Numbered from the stretch's first letter, positions 42,570 through 50,910 are shown. The stretch is DNA of 64,000 nt from Porphyrobacter sp. ULC335 (GCF_025917005.1 NZ_CP078091.1:1488001-1552000); one strand, 5' to 3'. The notes: generated from the letters alone by a model not told the origin. A program made the numbers and translations.

Positions 42570-44558
42570 ATGGCGCATCTGGAGGCGACAGAGGGGGGAT
42601 TTGACCTGCGGCTGGCGGGCCGCACGATCCTTCGCCATGACCAGAATTCAACCGCGATTTCCGTGGCTTCGGGCAATCCGGACGTGGTGATGGTGCGCGG
42701 GAATTTCCGCCTTTCCGATAGCCCTGTGGCAGCAGCGCCACTCACCGGCAGCAATCGCGATTCAAGCGGGGGCGTTACCCTCTCGAACGGCGATGGCAGC
42801 GCCCAAGTGGCGGTGACGCTTGCGCCCGCTGCATCGCAGCTGGTGGTCGAGGCGCTTTCGGGGCACGACCGCATCACGATCGACCTCTCGCTTGCCGCCG
42901 ATGACGTGCTGTGGGGCGGGGGCGAGCAGATGAGCTATCTCACCCTCAATGGCCGCAACTTCCCGATCTGGACCAGCGAGCCCGGCGTAGGGCGCGAACC
43001 CGGCACGCACCTGACCGATCAGGCGAGCGCGGATGGCTCCTTCGCGGGCGGGGACTACTGGACGACCAATTATCCCGAACCCACCGTGCTGTGTTCGGGC
43101 GGCTGGGCGATCAGCCTTGCCAATGCCGAATATTTGGAACTGGACGCGAGCGAGGCCGGGCGGCTGCGTGTTCACGTGTGGTCGGGCAAGGTTGCGATCG
43201 ACCTGTTCGAAGGCGCGCCCGCCGATTTGACCCGCCAGCTGGGCGCCCGCTTCGGCCCGCGCCACGCCTTGCCCGAATGGGCGCTGGGCGGGGCGGTGGT
43301 CGGGCTCAAGCAGGGCGAGGCGAGTTTCGACCGGCTCGAAGCGCTGATCGATGCAGGCGCGACGGTCAGCGGCTTGTGGTGCGAGGACTGGGTCGGCATC
43401 CGCGAGACCAGCTTTGGCCGCCGGTTGTTCTGGGACTGGCAGTGGAACGCGGACCGTTATCCCGATCTTCCCGACCGCATCGCCAGCCTGAAGGCGCGCG
43501 GCATCCGCTTCCTCGGCTATGTGAACCCCTACCTCGCGGTCGATGGCCCGCTGTATCCCGAGGCTGCGGCCAAGGGCTATTTCGCCAAGTGCCTCGACAG
43601 CGATGAACCCTATGCCGTCGATTTCGGCGAGTTTTATGCGGGCGTGGTCGACTTCACCAACCCCGCCGCTGCCGAGTGGTTTGCCGAGGAGGTGATCGGC
43701 AAGCGGATGCTCGATTTCGGGCTCGACGGGTGGATGGCCGATTTCGGCGAATATCTCCCCACCGACCTGCGCCTGCATGATGGCGATCCGATGCAGGAGC
43801 ACAACCGCTGGCCGGTGCGCTGGGCCGAGGTCAACGCCCGCGCTGTCGCCTCACGCGGGCGGACCGGCGATGTCCTGTGGTTCATGCGCGCAGGGCATAC
43901 CGGCGTGCAGGCGCATTGCCCTTTGCTGTGGGCAGGCGACCAGTCGGTCGATTTCAGCCGCCATGACGGCATCGGCACAGTCATCACCGCCGCGCTGTCA
44001 TCCGGCCTTGTCGGCAATGCCTTCAGCCACTCGGACGTCGGCGGATACACCAGCCTGTTCGGCAATGTCCGCACGCCGGAACTGATGCTGCGCTGGTATG
44101 AACTGGGCGCCTTCAGCCCGGTGATGCGCACGCACGAGGGCAACCGCCCGGACGACAATCTCCAGATCGATTCCACCAGCGAGCTGATCGACGGCTTCGT
44201 CCGCTGGAGCCGGGTGCACGCGATGCTTGCGCCCTATGTCCGGCACCTTGTTGCAGAAGCGCAGGCCACTGGCCTTCCGGCACAACGTGCGCTGTTCCTC
44301 CACTATCCGGATGACCGGGAAACCTTCACCATTCAGGACCAGTACCTCTATGGCGGGGACATGATGGTGGCACCGGTGATCGAAGCGGGGGCGGTTATGC
44401 GCAAAGTCTATCTGCCGGAGGGCAACTGGCGGCATTTGTGGAGCGGGCAGGGCTACGCCCCCGGCTGGCATGATGTGACCGCGCCCATCGGCAAGCCGCC
44501 GGTCTTCTACCGCCCGGGCAGCACCTTTGCGCCCCTGTTCGCGAGTTTGGCCGCATGA
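42570..44558 (+). CDS. sulfoquinovosidase, GH31 family (YihQ/SmoI-like)
   Basis: 662 residues without a signal peptide, so cytoplasmic. The catalytic barrel is strikingly like E. coli YihQ. The nucleophile is Asp391 in GGWMADFGEYLPTD and the acid/base Asp457 in LLWAGDQSVDF. The sulfonate-binding residues that set SQases apart from ordinary alpha-glucosidases are also kept: Arg285 and Trp288 in SFGRRLFWDW (YihQ Arg301, Trp304) and Tyr493 in SDVGGYTSL (YihQ Tyr508), with nearly the same spacings. It would hydrolyse sulfoquinovosyl glycerol to SQ and glycerol. The stop overlaps the start of the LacI gene (ATGA). This gene is the anchor for naming the island. Confidence 0.93.
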   Translation: MAHLEATEGGFDLRLAGRTILRHDQNSTAISVASGNPDVVMVRGNFRLSDSPVAAAPLTGSNRDSSGGVTLSNGDGSAQVAVTLAPAASQLVVEALSGHDRITIDLSLAADDVLWGGGEQMSYLTLNGRNFPIWTSEPGVGREPGTHLTDQASADGSFAGGDYWTTNYPEPTVLCSGGWAISLANAEYLELDASEAGRLRVHVWSGKVAIDLFEGAPADLTRQLGARFGPRHALPEWALGGAVVGLKQGEASFDRLEALIDAGATVSGLWCEDWVGIRETSFGRRLFWDWQWNADRYPDLPDRIASLKARGIRFLGYVNPYLAVDGPLYPEAAAKGYFAKCLDSDEPYAVDFGEFYAGVVDFTNPAAAEWFAEEVIGKRMLDFGLDGWMADFGEYLPTDLRLHDGDPMQEHNRWPVRWAEVNARAVASRGRTGDVLWFMRAGHTGVQAHCPLLWAGDQSVDFSRHDGIGTVITAALSSGLVGNAFSHSDVGGYTSLFGNVRTPELMLRWYELGAFSPVMRTHEGNRPDDNLQIDSTSELIDGFVRWSRVHAMLAPYVRHLVAEAQATGLPAQRALFLHYPDDRETFTIQDQYLYGGDMMVAPVIEAGAVMRKVYLPEGNWRHLWSGQGYAPGWHDVTAPIGKPPVFYRPGSTFAPLFASLAA

Positions 44559-45559
44559 GCCGCGCCAACATCCGTGATGTCGCCGCCCGCGCGGGTGTGG
44601 CGGTAAAGACCGTCAGCCGTGTGCTCAACGGCCACCCCTATGTCAGCGCCGAACTGCGCGCGCGGGTCGAAACGGCGATGGCCGATCTCGATTACCGTCC
44701 CTCGGTCGCGGCCCGCATCCTTTCGGGCGCGAAGTCCAATCAGGTCGCGCTGATCTACGACAATCACAGCCCCTATTACATGTTCCAGATCCAGAAGGGC
44801 TGCTGGGAGGTGTGCCACGAAAACGGCATCCGCCTGCTTGCCCAGCCGGTGGACGTCGCCGATCCGCGCGTCGGCGATCAGGTGCGCGGGCTGGTGAGCG
44901 AGACGCATGTCGATGGCATCATCCTGTCCTCCCCCGTCACCGATTGCGACTCCGTGCTGCGCGCGCTCGAGACGATGGACGTGCCCTTCGTGCGGATTTC
45001 GCCGGGGACGAACCACGCGCTGACCTCCAGCGTGTTCATGGACGACGCGCAGGCCGCCGACGACATGACCACCCACCTCATCAATGCGGGCCACCGCCGC
45101 ATCGGGTTCATCAAGGGCCACACCAATCACATGGCCTCCGACGACCGCCTGTTCGGATACCGCCGCGCGCTCGACCGCGTGGGCATCCCGTTCGAGCCGC
45201 AGATGGTGGTCGATGGCGAGTTCGATTTCGATTCCGGGGTGGCGGGTGCCCGCGCGCTGCTCGACCAGCCCGACCGTCCCACCGCAATTTTCGCCTCGAA
45301 CGACGATATGGCCGCCGGTGTGCTTGCGGTGGCGCATGATCGCGGCATCAACGTGCCGGGCGATCTTTCGGTCGCAGGCTTCGACGATACCACGCTGGCG
45401 CGCACCGTCTGGCCGCCGCTCACCACCATTCGCCAGCCGATGGCGGACCTCGCCCGCACGGCGACGCAAATCCTGATTGCAGGCGGGGACATCACCCACA
45501 AACGCCTGCCCCACGACCTTGTCGAGCGCGCTTCGGTCGCTCCGCCAAAGAGGAACTGA
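44555..45559 (+). CDS. LacI-family regulator of the sulfoquinovose island
   Basis: 334 residues. The N-terminal helix-turn-helix is IRDVAARAGVAVKTVSRVLN followed by the hinge RPSVAARILSGAKS. The periplasmic-binding-protein-like effector domain includes IRLLAQPVDVADP, DGIILSSPVTD, FIKGHTN, IFASNDDMAAGVLAVA and VAGFDDTTLARTVWPPLTTI. It is translationally coupled to the sulfoquinovosidase. It most likely represses both arms of the island through the two matching inverted repeats, with SQ or a derivative as inducer; that wiring is inference. Confidence 0.9.
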   Translation: MSRANIRDVAARAGVAVKTVSRVLNGHPYVSAELRARVETAMADLDYRPSVAARILSGAKSNQVALIYDNHSPYYMFQIQKGCWEVCHENGIRLLAQPVDVADPRVGDQVRGLVSETHVDGIILSSPVTDCDSVLRALETMDVPFVRISPGTNHALTSSVFMDDAQAADDMTTHLINAGHRRIGFIKGHTNHMASDDRLFGYRRALDRVGIPFEPQMVVDGEFDFDSGVAGARALLDQPDRPTAIFASNDDMAAGVLAVAHDRGINVPGDLSVAGFDDTTLARTVWPPLTTIRQPMADLARTATQILIAGGDITHKRLPHDLVERASVAPPKRN

Positions 45560-45560
45560 T

Positions 45561-46475
45561 ATGAGTGAATTGCCCCTTCCGCCTGCCACACGCCAGCTGG
45601 GTGCCAGCGGCATCGAAGTGTCTCCCATCGCCTGGGGGATGTGGCGTCTGGCGGAGAATGGCCGCACCGCTGCCGATGCGGCCAAGCTGGTGCACGCGGC
45701 GCTGGATGCGGGGATCACCTTCCTCGATACCGCCGATATCTACGGCTTCGACGGCAACGGCGGGTTCGGCGATGCCGAGGCGCTGCTGGGCGAGGTGCTG
45801 GCCGCCGAGCCTGCCCTGCGGGACAAGATGGTGCTGGCGACCAAGGGCGGCATTCTGCCCCCGCTCCCCTACGACCAGAGCGCCGATTACCTGACAAAGG
45901 CGATCGAGGATTCCCTGCGCCGCCTTCAGGTGGACTCGGTCGACCTGTGGCAGATCCACCGCCCCGATATCCTCGCCCACCCGCAAGAGGTCGCGCGGGT
46001 GCTCGATGATGCGGTGGCTTCGGGGAAAATCCGCAGCCTCGGCGTGTCGAACTTCACGATGGCCCAGACGGCCGCGCTCAGCCACTTCCTCGGCAACAAG
46101 CTGGCGACGACCCAGCCCGAGATCAGCCCGCTGCGGATCGACTGTTTCGAGAACGGCGAGCTGGATCAGGCGATGATGCTCGGCATGACCCCGATGGCAT
46201 GGTCGCCGCTGGGCGGCGGGCGTCTCGCCGCGCCGGAAACCGCGCGCGACAAGGCTGTCGCCGCCGCGCTGGACGCCGTGGCGGAGGCGCAGGGCGTCTC
46301 GCGCACGGTCGCGGCCTATAGCTGGCTGATGGCGCACCCCGCCGGGATCGTCCCGATCATCGGCTCGCAAACGCCCGCGCGGATCGCGGAAGGTGCGGCG
46401 GCGCTGACAGTGCGCTGGACGCGGACGGATTGGTACGCGGTGCTTGTCGCCGCACGTGGTGAGAGGCTGCCCTGA
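45561..46475 (+). CDS. aldo-keto reductase, SmoB-like
   Basis: 304 residues from the ATG at 45561, one base after the LacI stop and behind AGAGGAA. Aldo-keto reductase hallmarks: DAGITFLDTADIYG (catalytic Asp and Tyr), MVLATKGG (Lys), DLWQIHRPD (His), and SPLGGGRLAAPETARDK for the cofactor phosphate loop. In the sulfo-SMO pathway SmoB reduces 6-oxo-glucose, released by the monooxygenase, to glucose using NADPH. The gene sits directly between the regulator and the monooxygenase and overlaps the latter by TGATG, as expected for that role. Confidence 0.88.
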   Translation: MSELPLPPATRQLGASGIEVSPIAWGMWRLAENGRTAADAAKLVHAALDAGITFLDTADIYGFDGNGGFGDAEALLGEVLAAEPALRDKMVLATKGGILPPLPYDQSADYLTKAIEDSLRRLQVDSVDLWQIHRPDILAHPQEVARVLDDAVASGKIRSLGVSNFTMAQTAALSHFLGNKLATTQPEISPLRIDCFENGELDQAMMLGMTPMAWSPLGGGRLAAPETARDKAVAAALDAVAEAQGVSRTVAAYSWLMAHPAGIVPIIGSQTPARIAEGAAALTVRWTRTDWYAVLVAARGERLP

Positions 46476-47566
46476 TGACCCAACAGCAACAATGCGAAAT
46501 CGCGTGGTTCTCCGCGCTGTGCGACGATGATTACGAGTTCCTCGGCGTCCCCGATCCCTATCTCCAGTCGAGCTGGGAGCATTGTCGCAATCTCGTGATG
46601 CGCGCCGAGGAAGGCGGGTTCGACAACATCCTGCTGCCTTCGGGCTATCAGCTGGGCGTCGACACCACCATTTTCGCCGCCGCGGTCGCCACGCAGGTCA
46701 AGCGGATCAAGCTGCTGTGGGCGACCCGCATGGGCGAGGATTGGCCGCCGCAACTGGCGCGCCGGATCGCGACGCTTGACCGCATCCTCGGGCCGAACGC
46801 TGCCGGCACCGGCGGGCGATTGAACGTCAACATCATCTCCTCCGACATGCCGGGCGAGAAGATCGAGAGCGCCCCCCGCTACCGCCGCGGCACCGAGATC
46901 ATGAAGATCGTCAAGACGCTGCTGAATGGCGAGCATCTCGATTTCGATGGCGAGTTCTACAAGCTTAAGCTCGATCCGCCGCGTATCACCACATTGAGCG
47001 GCAAGTGCCCGCCCTTCTACTTCGGCGGCCTCAGCCACGAAGCGCGCGAATGTGCGGCCGAGGCGGCGGATGTGTACCTGATGTGGCCCGATACGATGGA
47101 CAAGGTGCGCGAGAATATCGCCGACCTTAAGGCGCGTGCGGCGAATTACGGGCGCACCCTCAAGTTCGGCTACCGCGTCCACGTGATCGTCCGCGAGACC
47201 GAGGACGAGGCGCGCCACTATGCCGACCGGCTGCTGTCGAAGCTCGATGACGAGGCAGGCCGCGCGATCCGCGAAAAGAGCCTCGACGCCAAGAACTACG
47301 GCGTCCAGCGCCAGCAGGAACTGCGCGGCGCAGCCGACGGCGATGGTTTCGTGGAAGAGAACCTGTGGACCGGCATCGGCCGCGCGCGTTCGGGCTGCGG
47401 GGCGGCGATCGTCGGCACGCCTGATCAGGTGCTCGCCAAGCTGCGCGCCTATCAGGCCGAAGGGATCGAGGCGTTCATCCTGTCAGGCTATCCGCACATG
47501 CAGGAAGCCGATCTGTTCGCCCGTCACGTGCTGCCGCATATCCAGCATGGGCCGCTGGAGGTGTGA
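46475..47566 (+). CDS. flavin-dependent sulfoquinovose monooxygenase, SmoC-like (SsuD family)
   Basis: 363 residues of the bacterial luciferase-like superfamily, alkanesulfonate monooxygenase branch: FDNILLPSGYQLGVDTTIFA, KLLWATRMGEDWPPQLARRI, GTGGRLNVNIISSDMPGE, PPFYFGGLSHEARECAAEAA, and the arginine-bearing loop WTGIGRARSGCG with AAIVGTPDQVLAKLRAYQ and IEAFILSGYPHMQEAD. The enzyme uses FMNH2 and oxygen to break the carbon-sulfur bond, releasing sulfite. In a cluster with a YihQ-type SQase, an SmoB-like reductase and an FMN reductase, sulfoquinovose is the probable substrate rather than a simple alkanesulfonate. Last gene of the plus-strand operon. Confidence 0.88.
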   Translation: MTQQQQCEIAWFSALCDDDYEFLGVPDPYLQSSWEHCRNLVMRAEEGGFDNILLPSGYQLGVDTTIFAAAVATQVKRIKLLWATRMGEDWPPQLARRIATLDRILGPNAAGTGGRLNVNIISSDMPGEKIESAPRYRRGTEIMKIVKTLLNGEHLDFDGEFYKLKLDPPRITTLSGKCPPFYFGGLSHEARECAAEAADVYLMWPDTMDKVRENIADLKARAANYGRTLKFGYRVHVIVRETEDEARHYADRLLSKLDDEAGRAIREKSLDAKNYGVQRQQELRGAADGDGFVEENLWTGIGRARSGCGAAIVGTPDQVLAKLRAYQAEGIEAFILSGYPHMQEADLFARHVLPHIQHGPLEV

Positions 47567-47587
47567 CTCACTCCGCCCACCAAAAAG

Positions 47588-47669
47588 CGTCATCCCAGCG
47601 AAAGCTGGGACCCAGGGCGGCAAGCGATGCCCTTTGTAGCCCTGGGCCCCAGCTTTCGCTGGGGTGACG
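47588..47669. repeat. dispersed palindromic repeat, copy 1
   Basis: An 82-bp inverted repeat with outer arms CGTCATCCCAGCGAAAGCTGGG and the reverse complement form CAGCTTTCGCTGGGGTGACG, around a core with CCCAGGG. A very similar copy is at 62975-63056. It follows the SQ monooxygenase stop by 21 bp and may also act as a transcript end or stabiliser. Such elements are dispersed in intergenic regions of many alphaproteobacteria. Confidence 0.75.
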
Positions 47670-47747
47670 AAAATGGCTGGATAATTCCCAACACCCCGCC
47701 AGCTCGGAAATGTTGGACGCGTTTAGAGGCCCCCCGCGCGAATCTGT

Positions 47748-47828
47748 TGCGGGCCTAGACCCCCTTAGACCCCCTCTAGACCCCCCTTAGGGAGGTGTTG
47801 AGCGATGTTTCTCGTGAAACATTCCCCT
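47748..47828 (+). repeat. right flanking element of the sulfoquinovose island (TAGACCCC x3 plus parS-like palindrome)
   Basis: TAGACCCC units begin at 47756, 47766 and 47777, spaced 10 and 11 bp, followed by an ATGTTTC...GAAACATT palindrome. Same order and orientation as 33254-33337. It lies in a 371-bp gene-free gap (47567-47937) that holds, in order, the palindromic repeat copy 1, about 80 bp with nothing recognised, this element, and the leader of the acyl-CoA dehydrogenase gene. Confidence 0.75.
47806..47821. promoter_or_regulatory. parS-like ParB-binding palindrome (one mismatch)
   Basis: TGTTTCTCGTGAAACA differs at one position from the conserved ParB site TGTTTCACGTGAAACA. Intergenic, between the SQ monooxygenase and acyl-CoA dehydrogenase genes. 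Confidence 0.5.
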
Positions 47829-47937
47829 ACTGCATGGCCGCCTCCGTAAATGCGCCGCCATTATCCTCTTTTCCGCGTCCGCAGGGCGTGACAAGACGTA
47901 TCGCAAAGCAGAACCAATCTGGTGGAGAGACCAAGCC

Positions 47938-49131
47938 ATGAACCTCGAATTCACCCCCGAAGAGCAGGCCTTCCGCGATGAAGTCCGCAGCTTCATTGCC
48001 GAGAACTATCCCGCGCACCTCGCCGATTTCGGGATGCGCGAAGACATGAGCCGCGAGGACTTCCTCGCCTGGCACAAGATCCTCGGGAAAAAGGGCTGGT
48101 CGGTTCCGGCATGGCCGACCGAGTACGGCGGCACCGGCTGGACCCCGACGCAGCGCTACATCTGGTCGGAAGAAAACGCCCGCGCCAGCACCGTCATGCC
48201 GCTGCCCTTCGGCGTATCGATGGTCGGCCCGGTGATCTACACCTTCGGCAATGCCGAGCAGAAGGCCCGCCACCTCCCCGGCATTGTCAGCGGTGAAGTT
48301 TGGTGGTGCCAGGGCTATTCGGAGCCGGGCGCCGGTTCCGACCTCGCCAGTCTCAAGACCACCGCGGTGCGTGACGGCGATCACTATGTGATCAACGGCC
48401 AGAAGACCTGGACGACGCTGGCCCAGCACGCCGATTGGGGCTTCTTCCTGTGCCGCACCGATCCGACCGCCAAGGCGCAGGAAGGCATCAGCTTCATCCT
48501 CGTCGACATGAAGTCGCCGGGCGTGGAAGTGAAGCCGATCAAGCTGCTGGACGGCGGTTACGAGGTCAACGAGACCTGGCTGACCGACGTTCGCGTGCCG
48601 GTCGAAAACCTTGTCGGCGTGGAGAACAAGGGCTGGACCTACGCCAAGTTCCTGCTCGCTCACGAACGCTCCGGCATCGCCGGTGTGGCGCGGTCGAAGC
48701 GCGGGATCGAAAAGCTGCGCGAAATCGCCGCGAACGAAAGCCTCGACGGCGCACCGCTGATCAAGGATTTCGATTTCGCCCGCAAGGTGAGCCAGCTCGA
48801 AATCGATCTCGCCGCGCTCGAAATCACCGAATTGCGCACGCTCGCCGGTGAGCAGGCGGGCAAGGGTCCGGGGCCGGAAAGCTCGATCCTCAAGATCAAG
48901 GGCACCGAAATCCAGCAGCGTCTCACCGAGCTGACGCTGGAAGCGGTCGGCACCTATAGCGCGCCCTATCATGGCGGCGTGTCGAACGATAATTCCAACG
49001 AGCATCCGGTCGGCCCGGACTATGCCCAGCACGCTGCGGCGACCTATTTCAACATGCGCAAGACATCGATCTATGGCGGATCGAACGAGATTCAGCGCAA
49101 CATCATCACCAAGATGATCCTCGGTCTGTAA
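47938..49131 (+). CDS. acyl-CoA dehydrogenase, large subunit of a two-gene pair
   Basis: 397 residues with GGAGAG upstream. Acyl-CoA dehydrogenase N-terminal helices (FTPEEQAFRDEVRSFIAENY), middle beta domain (WWCQGYSEPGAGSDLASLKT, YVINGQKTWTTLAQHADW) and C-terminal helices ending in SIYGGSNEIQRNIITKMILG. It removes two hydrogens from an acyl-CoA, passing electrons to ETF. The N-terminus resembles proteins annotated as pimeloyl-CoA dehydrogenase large subunit. A second, shorter acyl-CoA dehydrogenase follows after 22 bp, suggesting a heteromer. The substrate is not evident, and no other beta-oxidation gene is nearby. Confidence 0.9.
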   Translation: MNLEFTPEEQAFRDEVRSFIAENYPAHLADFGMREDMSREDFLAWHKILGKKGWSVPAWPTEYGGTGWTPTQRYIWSEENARASTVMPLPFGVSMVGPVIYTFGNAEQKARHLPGIVSGEVWWCQGYSEPGAGSDLASLKTTAVRDGDHYVINGQKTWTTLAQHADWGFFLCRTDPTAKAQEGISFILVDMKSPGVEVKPIKLLDGGYEVNETWLTDVRVPVENLVGVENKGWTYAKFLLAHERSGIAGVARSKRGIEKLREIAANESLDGAPLIKDFDFARKVSQLEIDLAALEITELRTLAGEQAGKGPGPESSILKIKGTEIQQRLTELTLEAVGTYSAPYHGGVSNDNSNEHPVGPDYAQHAAATYFNMRKTSIYGGSNEIQRNIITKMILGL

Positions 49132-49153
49132 GATCTGGGACGGGAGAGAATTC

Positions 49154-50284
49154 GTGGATTTCAACTTTACCGAAGAACAAGGCATGGTGCGCGACGGCCT
49201 CTCGCGGCTGGTGCGTGAACAATATGACTGGGAAACCCGCCGCAAGGCGATTGCCAGCGGCGCTGGCTGGCGTCCCGAAGTCTGGGCGCAGCTGGCCGAG
49301 CTGGGCATCCTCGGCATGCCGTTTTCCGAGGCCGATGGCGGCTTTGGCGGCGGCGCGGTTGATGCGATGGTCATCATGGAAGAGTTCGGCAAGGGCCTGG
49401 TCATCGAGCCGTTCGTGCCAACCGTGGTGTGCGCCGGCGGCTTCCTGAAGCACGCCGGAACGGACGCGCAGAAGGAAGAGCATATCGGCGGGATCGTGTC
49501 GGGGGAGCGGGTTTTCGCCTTCGCCTATGCCGAACCGCGCGGGCGTTTCGATTATGCCGACCTTGAAACCACCGCCAAGAAGGACGGTGCAGGCTATGTG
49601 CTGAACGGCCACAAGGCGGTCGTGATCGGCGCGCCCTGGGCGAGCCACCTCGTCGTCACCGCCCGCACCGGCGGCGAGCGGCGGGACCGCTCGGGCGTCT
49701 CGGTGTTCGTGGTGGCCAAGGACACCGCCGGGATCACCACCCGCGACTACGTGACGGTCGATGGCCGCCGCGCATCGGAAGTCTATTTCGAGAATGTTGC
49801 GGTGGGCGCGGAAGCCCTGATCGGGGCCGAGGGCGAAGGTCTGGCGCTGATCGAGCTGGTCACCGACGAAGCCATCGCCGCGCTGTGCGCCGAGGCCTGC
49901 GGGGCGATGAAGGTCGCCCATGCGATGACGGTGGAGTATTCGCGCCAGCGCAAGCAGTTCGGCGTGCCGATCGGCAGCTTCCAGGTGCTCCAGCACCGCA
50001 TGGTCGACATGTACACCGCCTACGAACAGGCCGTCTCGCTGACCTATCTCGCCACGCTGCGCCTCGGCTCGGATGAGGTGGAGCGCAAGAAGGCGGTCTC
50101 GGCCGCGAAGGTCGGCGTGGGGCAGGCGGCGCGGCTGATCGGGCAGGAAGCGGTGCAGATCCACGGCGGCAACGGCGTGACCGACGAATATGCCATCGGC
50201 CACTTCTTCAAGCGGCTGACGATCTTCGACAGCGAGTTCGGCAATGTCGACCACCATCTGAAGCGCCACGTCGCGCTGTCATAA
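49154..50284 (+). CDS. acyl-CoA dehydrogenase, small subunit of a two-gene pair
   Basis: 376 residues from a GTG start with GGGAGAG upstream. N-terminal FNFTEEQGMVRDGLSRLVRE, middle AFAYAEPRGRFDYADLETTA and YVLNGHKAVVIGAPWASHLV, C-terminal SRQRKQFGVPIGSFQVLQHR and QEAVQIHGGNGVTDEYAIGH. The FAD-domain GAGSD motif of typical acyl-CoA dehydrogenases is replaced by GRFDY, common in the small subunits of alpha/beta-type heteromeric acyl-CoA dehydrogenases. Probably works only with the preceding gene product. A rho-independent terminator follows. Confidence 0.88.
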   Translation: MDFNFTEEQGMVRDGLSRLVREQYDWETRRKAIASGAGWRPEVWAQLAELGILGMPFSEADGGFGGGAVDAMVIMEEFGKGLVIEPFVPTVVCAGGFLKHAGTDAQKEEHIGGIVSGERVFAFAYAEPRGRFDYADLETTAKKDGAGYVLNGHKAVVIGAPWASHLVVTARTGGERRDRSGVSVFVVAKDTAGITTRDYVTVDGRRASEVYFENVAVGAEALIGAEGEGLALIELVTDEAIAALCAEACGAMKVAHAMTVEYSRQRKQFGVPIGSFQVLQHRMVDMYTAYEQAVSLTYLATLRLGSDEVERKKAVSAAKVGVGQAARLIGQEAVQIHGGNGVTDEYAIGHFFKRLTIFDSEFGNVDHHLKRHVALS

Positions 50285-50302
50285 GCGCCGCGCGCGATGC
50301 AC

Positions 50303-50339
50303 AAAGCCCCGCTCCCGCCCCGGCGAGAGCGGGGCTTTT
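50303..50339 (+). terminator. rho-independent terminator after the acyl-CoA dehydrogenase pair
   Basis: GCCCCGCTC and GAGCGGGGC form a perfect 9-bp stem, flanked by AAA and TTTT, 19 bp after the stop codon. A clean terminator for plus-strand transcription; the flanking A-run makes it partly bidirectional. Confidence 0.85.
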
Positions 50340-50385
50340 GCTTGTGTGCTGTAACCTCCCGGGCGGGGTGGGCGAACAGCGCGTG

Positions 50386-50910
50386 ATGAGAGCCGACGAA
50401 GCCTCGCTCGCCCGGTTGATGGCGTTATCGCAACAGGGCGACAGGCAGGCCTATGCCGCGCTGCTCGAAGCGTGCCAGCGCTGGCTGCGGGGCTACTACA
50501 GCCGCCGCATCGCGCCCGCGAGCCTCGATGACCTCGTGCAGGAAACGCTGATCGCCCTACACACCAAGCGTGCCTCGTGGGATTCCTCGCGCCCGTTCCT
50601 ACCGTGGCTGGCGGCGATTGCGCGCTACCGCTGGGTCGATCACCTGCGCCGCCTCTACCGCGCCGACGAGCGGGAATTGCACGAGGAGCTGCTCGGCAGC
50701 GATGATGAACCCGCCATCGCCGCGCGCATCAGCCTCGACCGGCTGCTCGGCCTGCTTCCGCCTGCGCAGGAACGCGCCATCGCGCTGGTCAAGATCGAAG
50801 GGCTGAGCATCGCCGAAGCCTCTGTAATGACGGGGCAAAGCGAAGCCCTCGTCAAAGTGAACATCCACCGCGGGCTGAAAAAGCTCGCCGCCATGATCGA
50901 GAAAGAATGA
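50386..50910 (+). CDS. ECF sigma factor (SigF-type, NrsF-linked)
   Basis: 174 residues from the ATG at 50386 (a GTG one codon earlier and an ATG at 50338 are alternatives). Region 2 appears in LMALSQQGDRQAYAALLEAC, SLDDLVQETLIALHTKR and WLAAIARYRWVDHLRR; region 4 in LLPPAQERAIALVKIEGLSI and SEALVKVNIHRGLKKLAAM. The next gene overlaps by ATGA and encodes an NrsF-type membrane protein, the usual anti-sigma of SigF factors that respond to oxidative or metal stress in Caulobacter and relatives. Confidence 0.9.
   Translation: MRADEASLARLMALSQQGDRQAYAALLEACQRWLRGYYSRRIAPASLDDLVQETLIALHTKRASWDSSRPFLPWLAAIARYRWVDHLRRLYRADERELHEELLGSDDEPAIAARISLDRLLGLLPPAQERAIALVKIEGLSIAEASVMTGQSEALVKVNIHRGLKKLAAMIEKE

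Noticed and set aside
42570..44558. Calling the GH31 enzyme a general alpha-glucosidase
   Set aside because: The Arg and Trp in SFGRRLFW and the Tyr in SDVGGYTSL match the sulfonate-binding residues of YihQ, and the neighbours are sulfonate genes.
46475..47566. Calling the monooxygenase SsuD for alkanesulfonates
   Set aside because: No ssuABC-type transporter is present, and the coupling to an aldo-keto reductase and SQase fits sulfoquinovose better.
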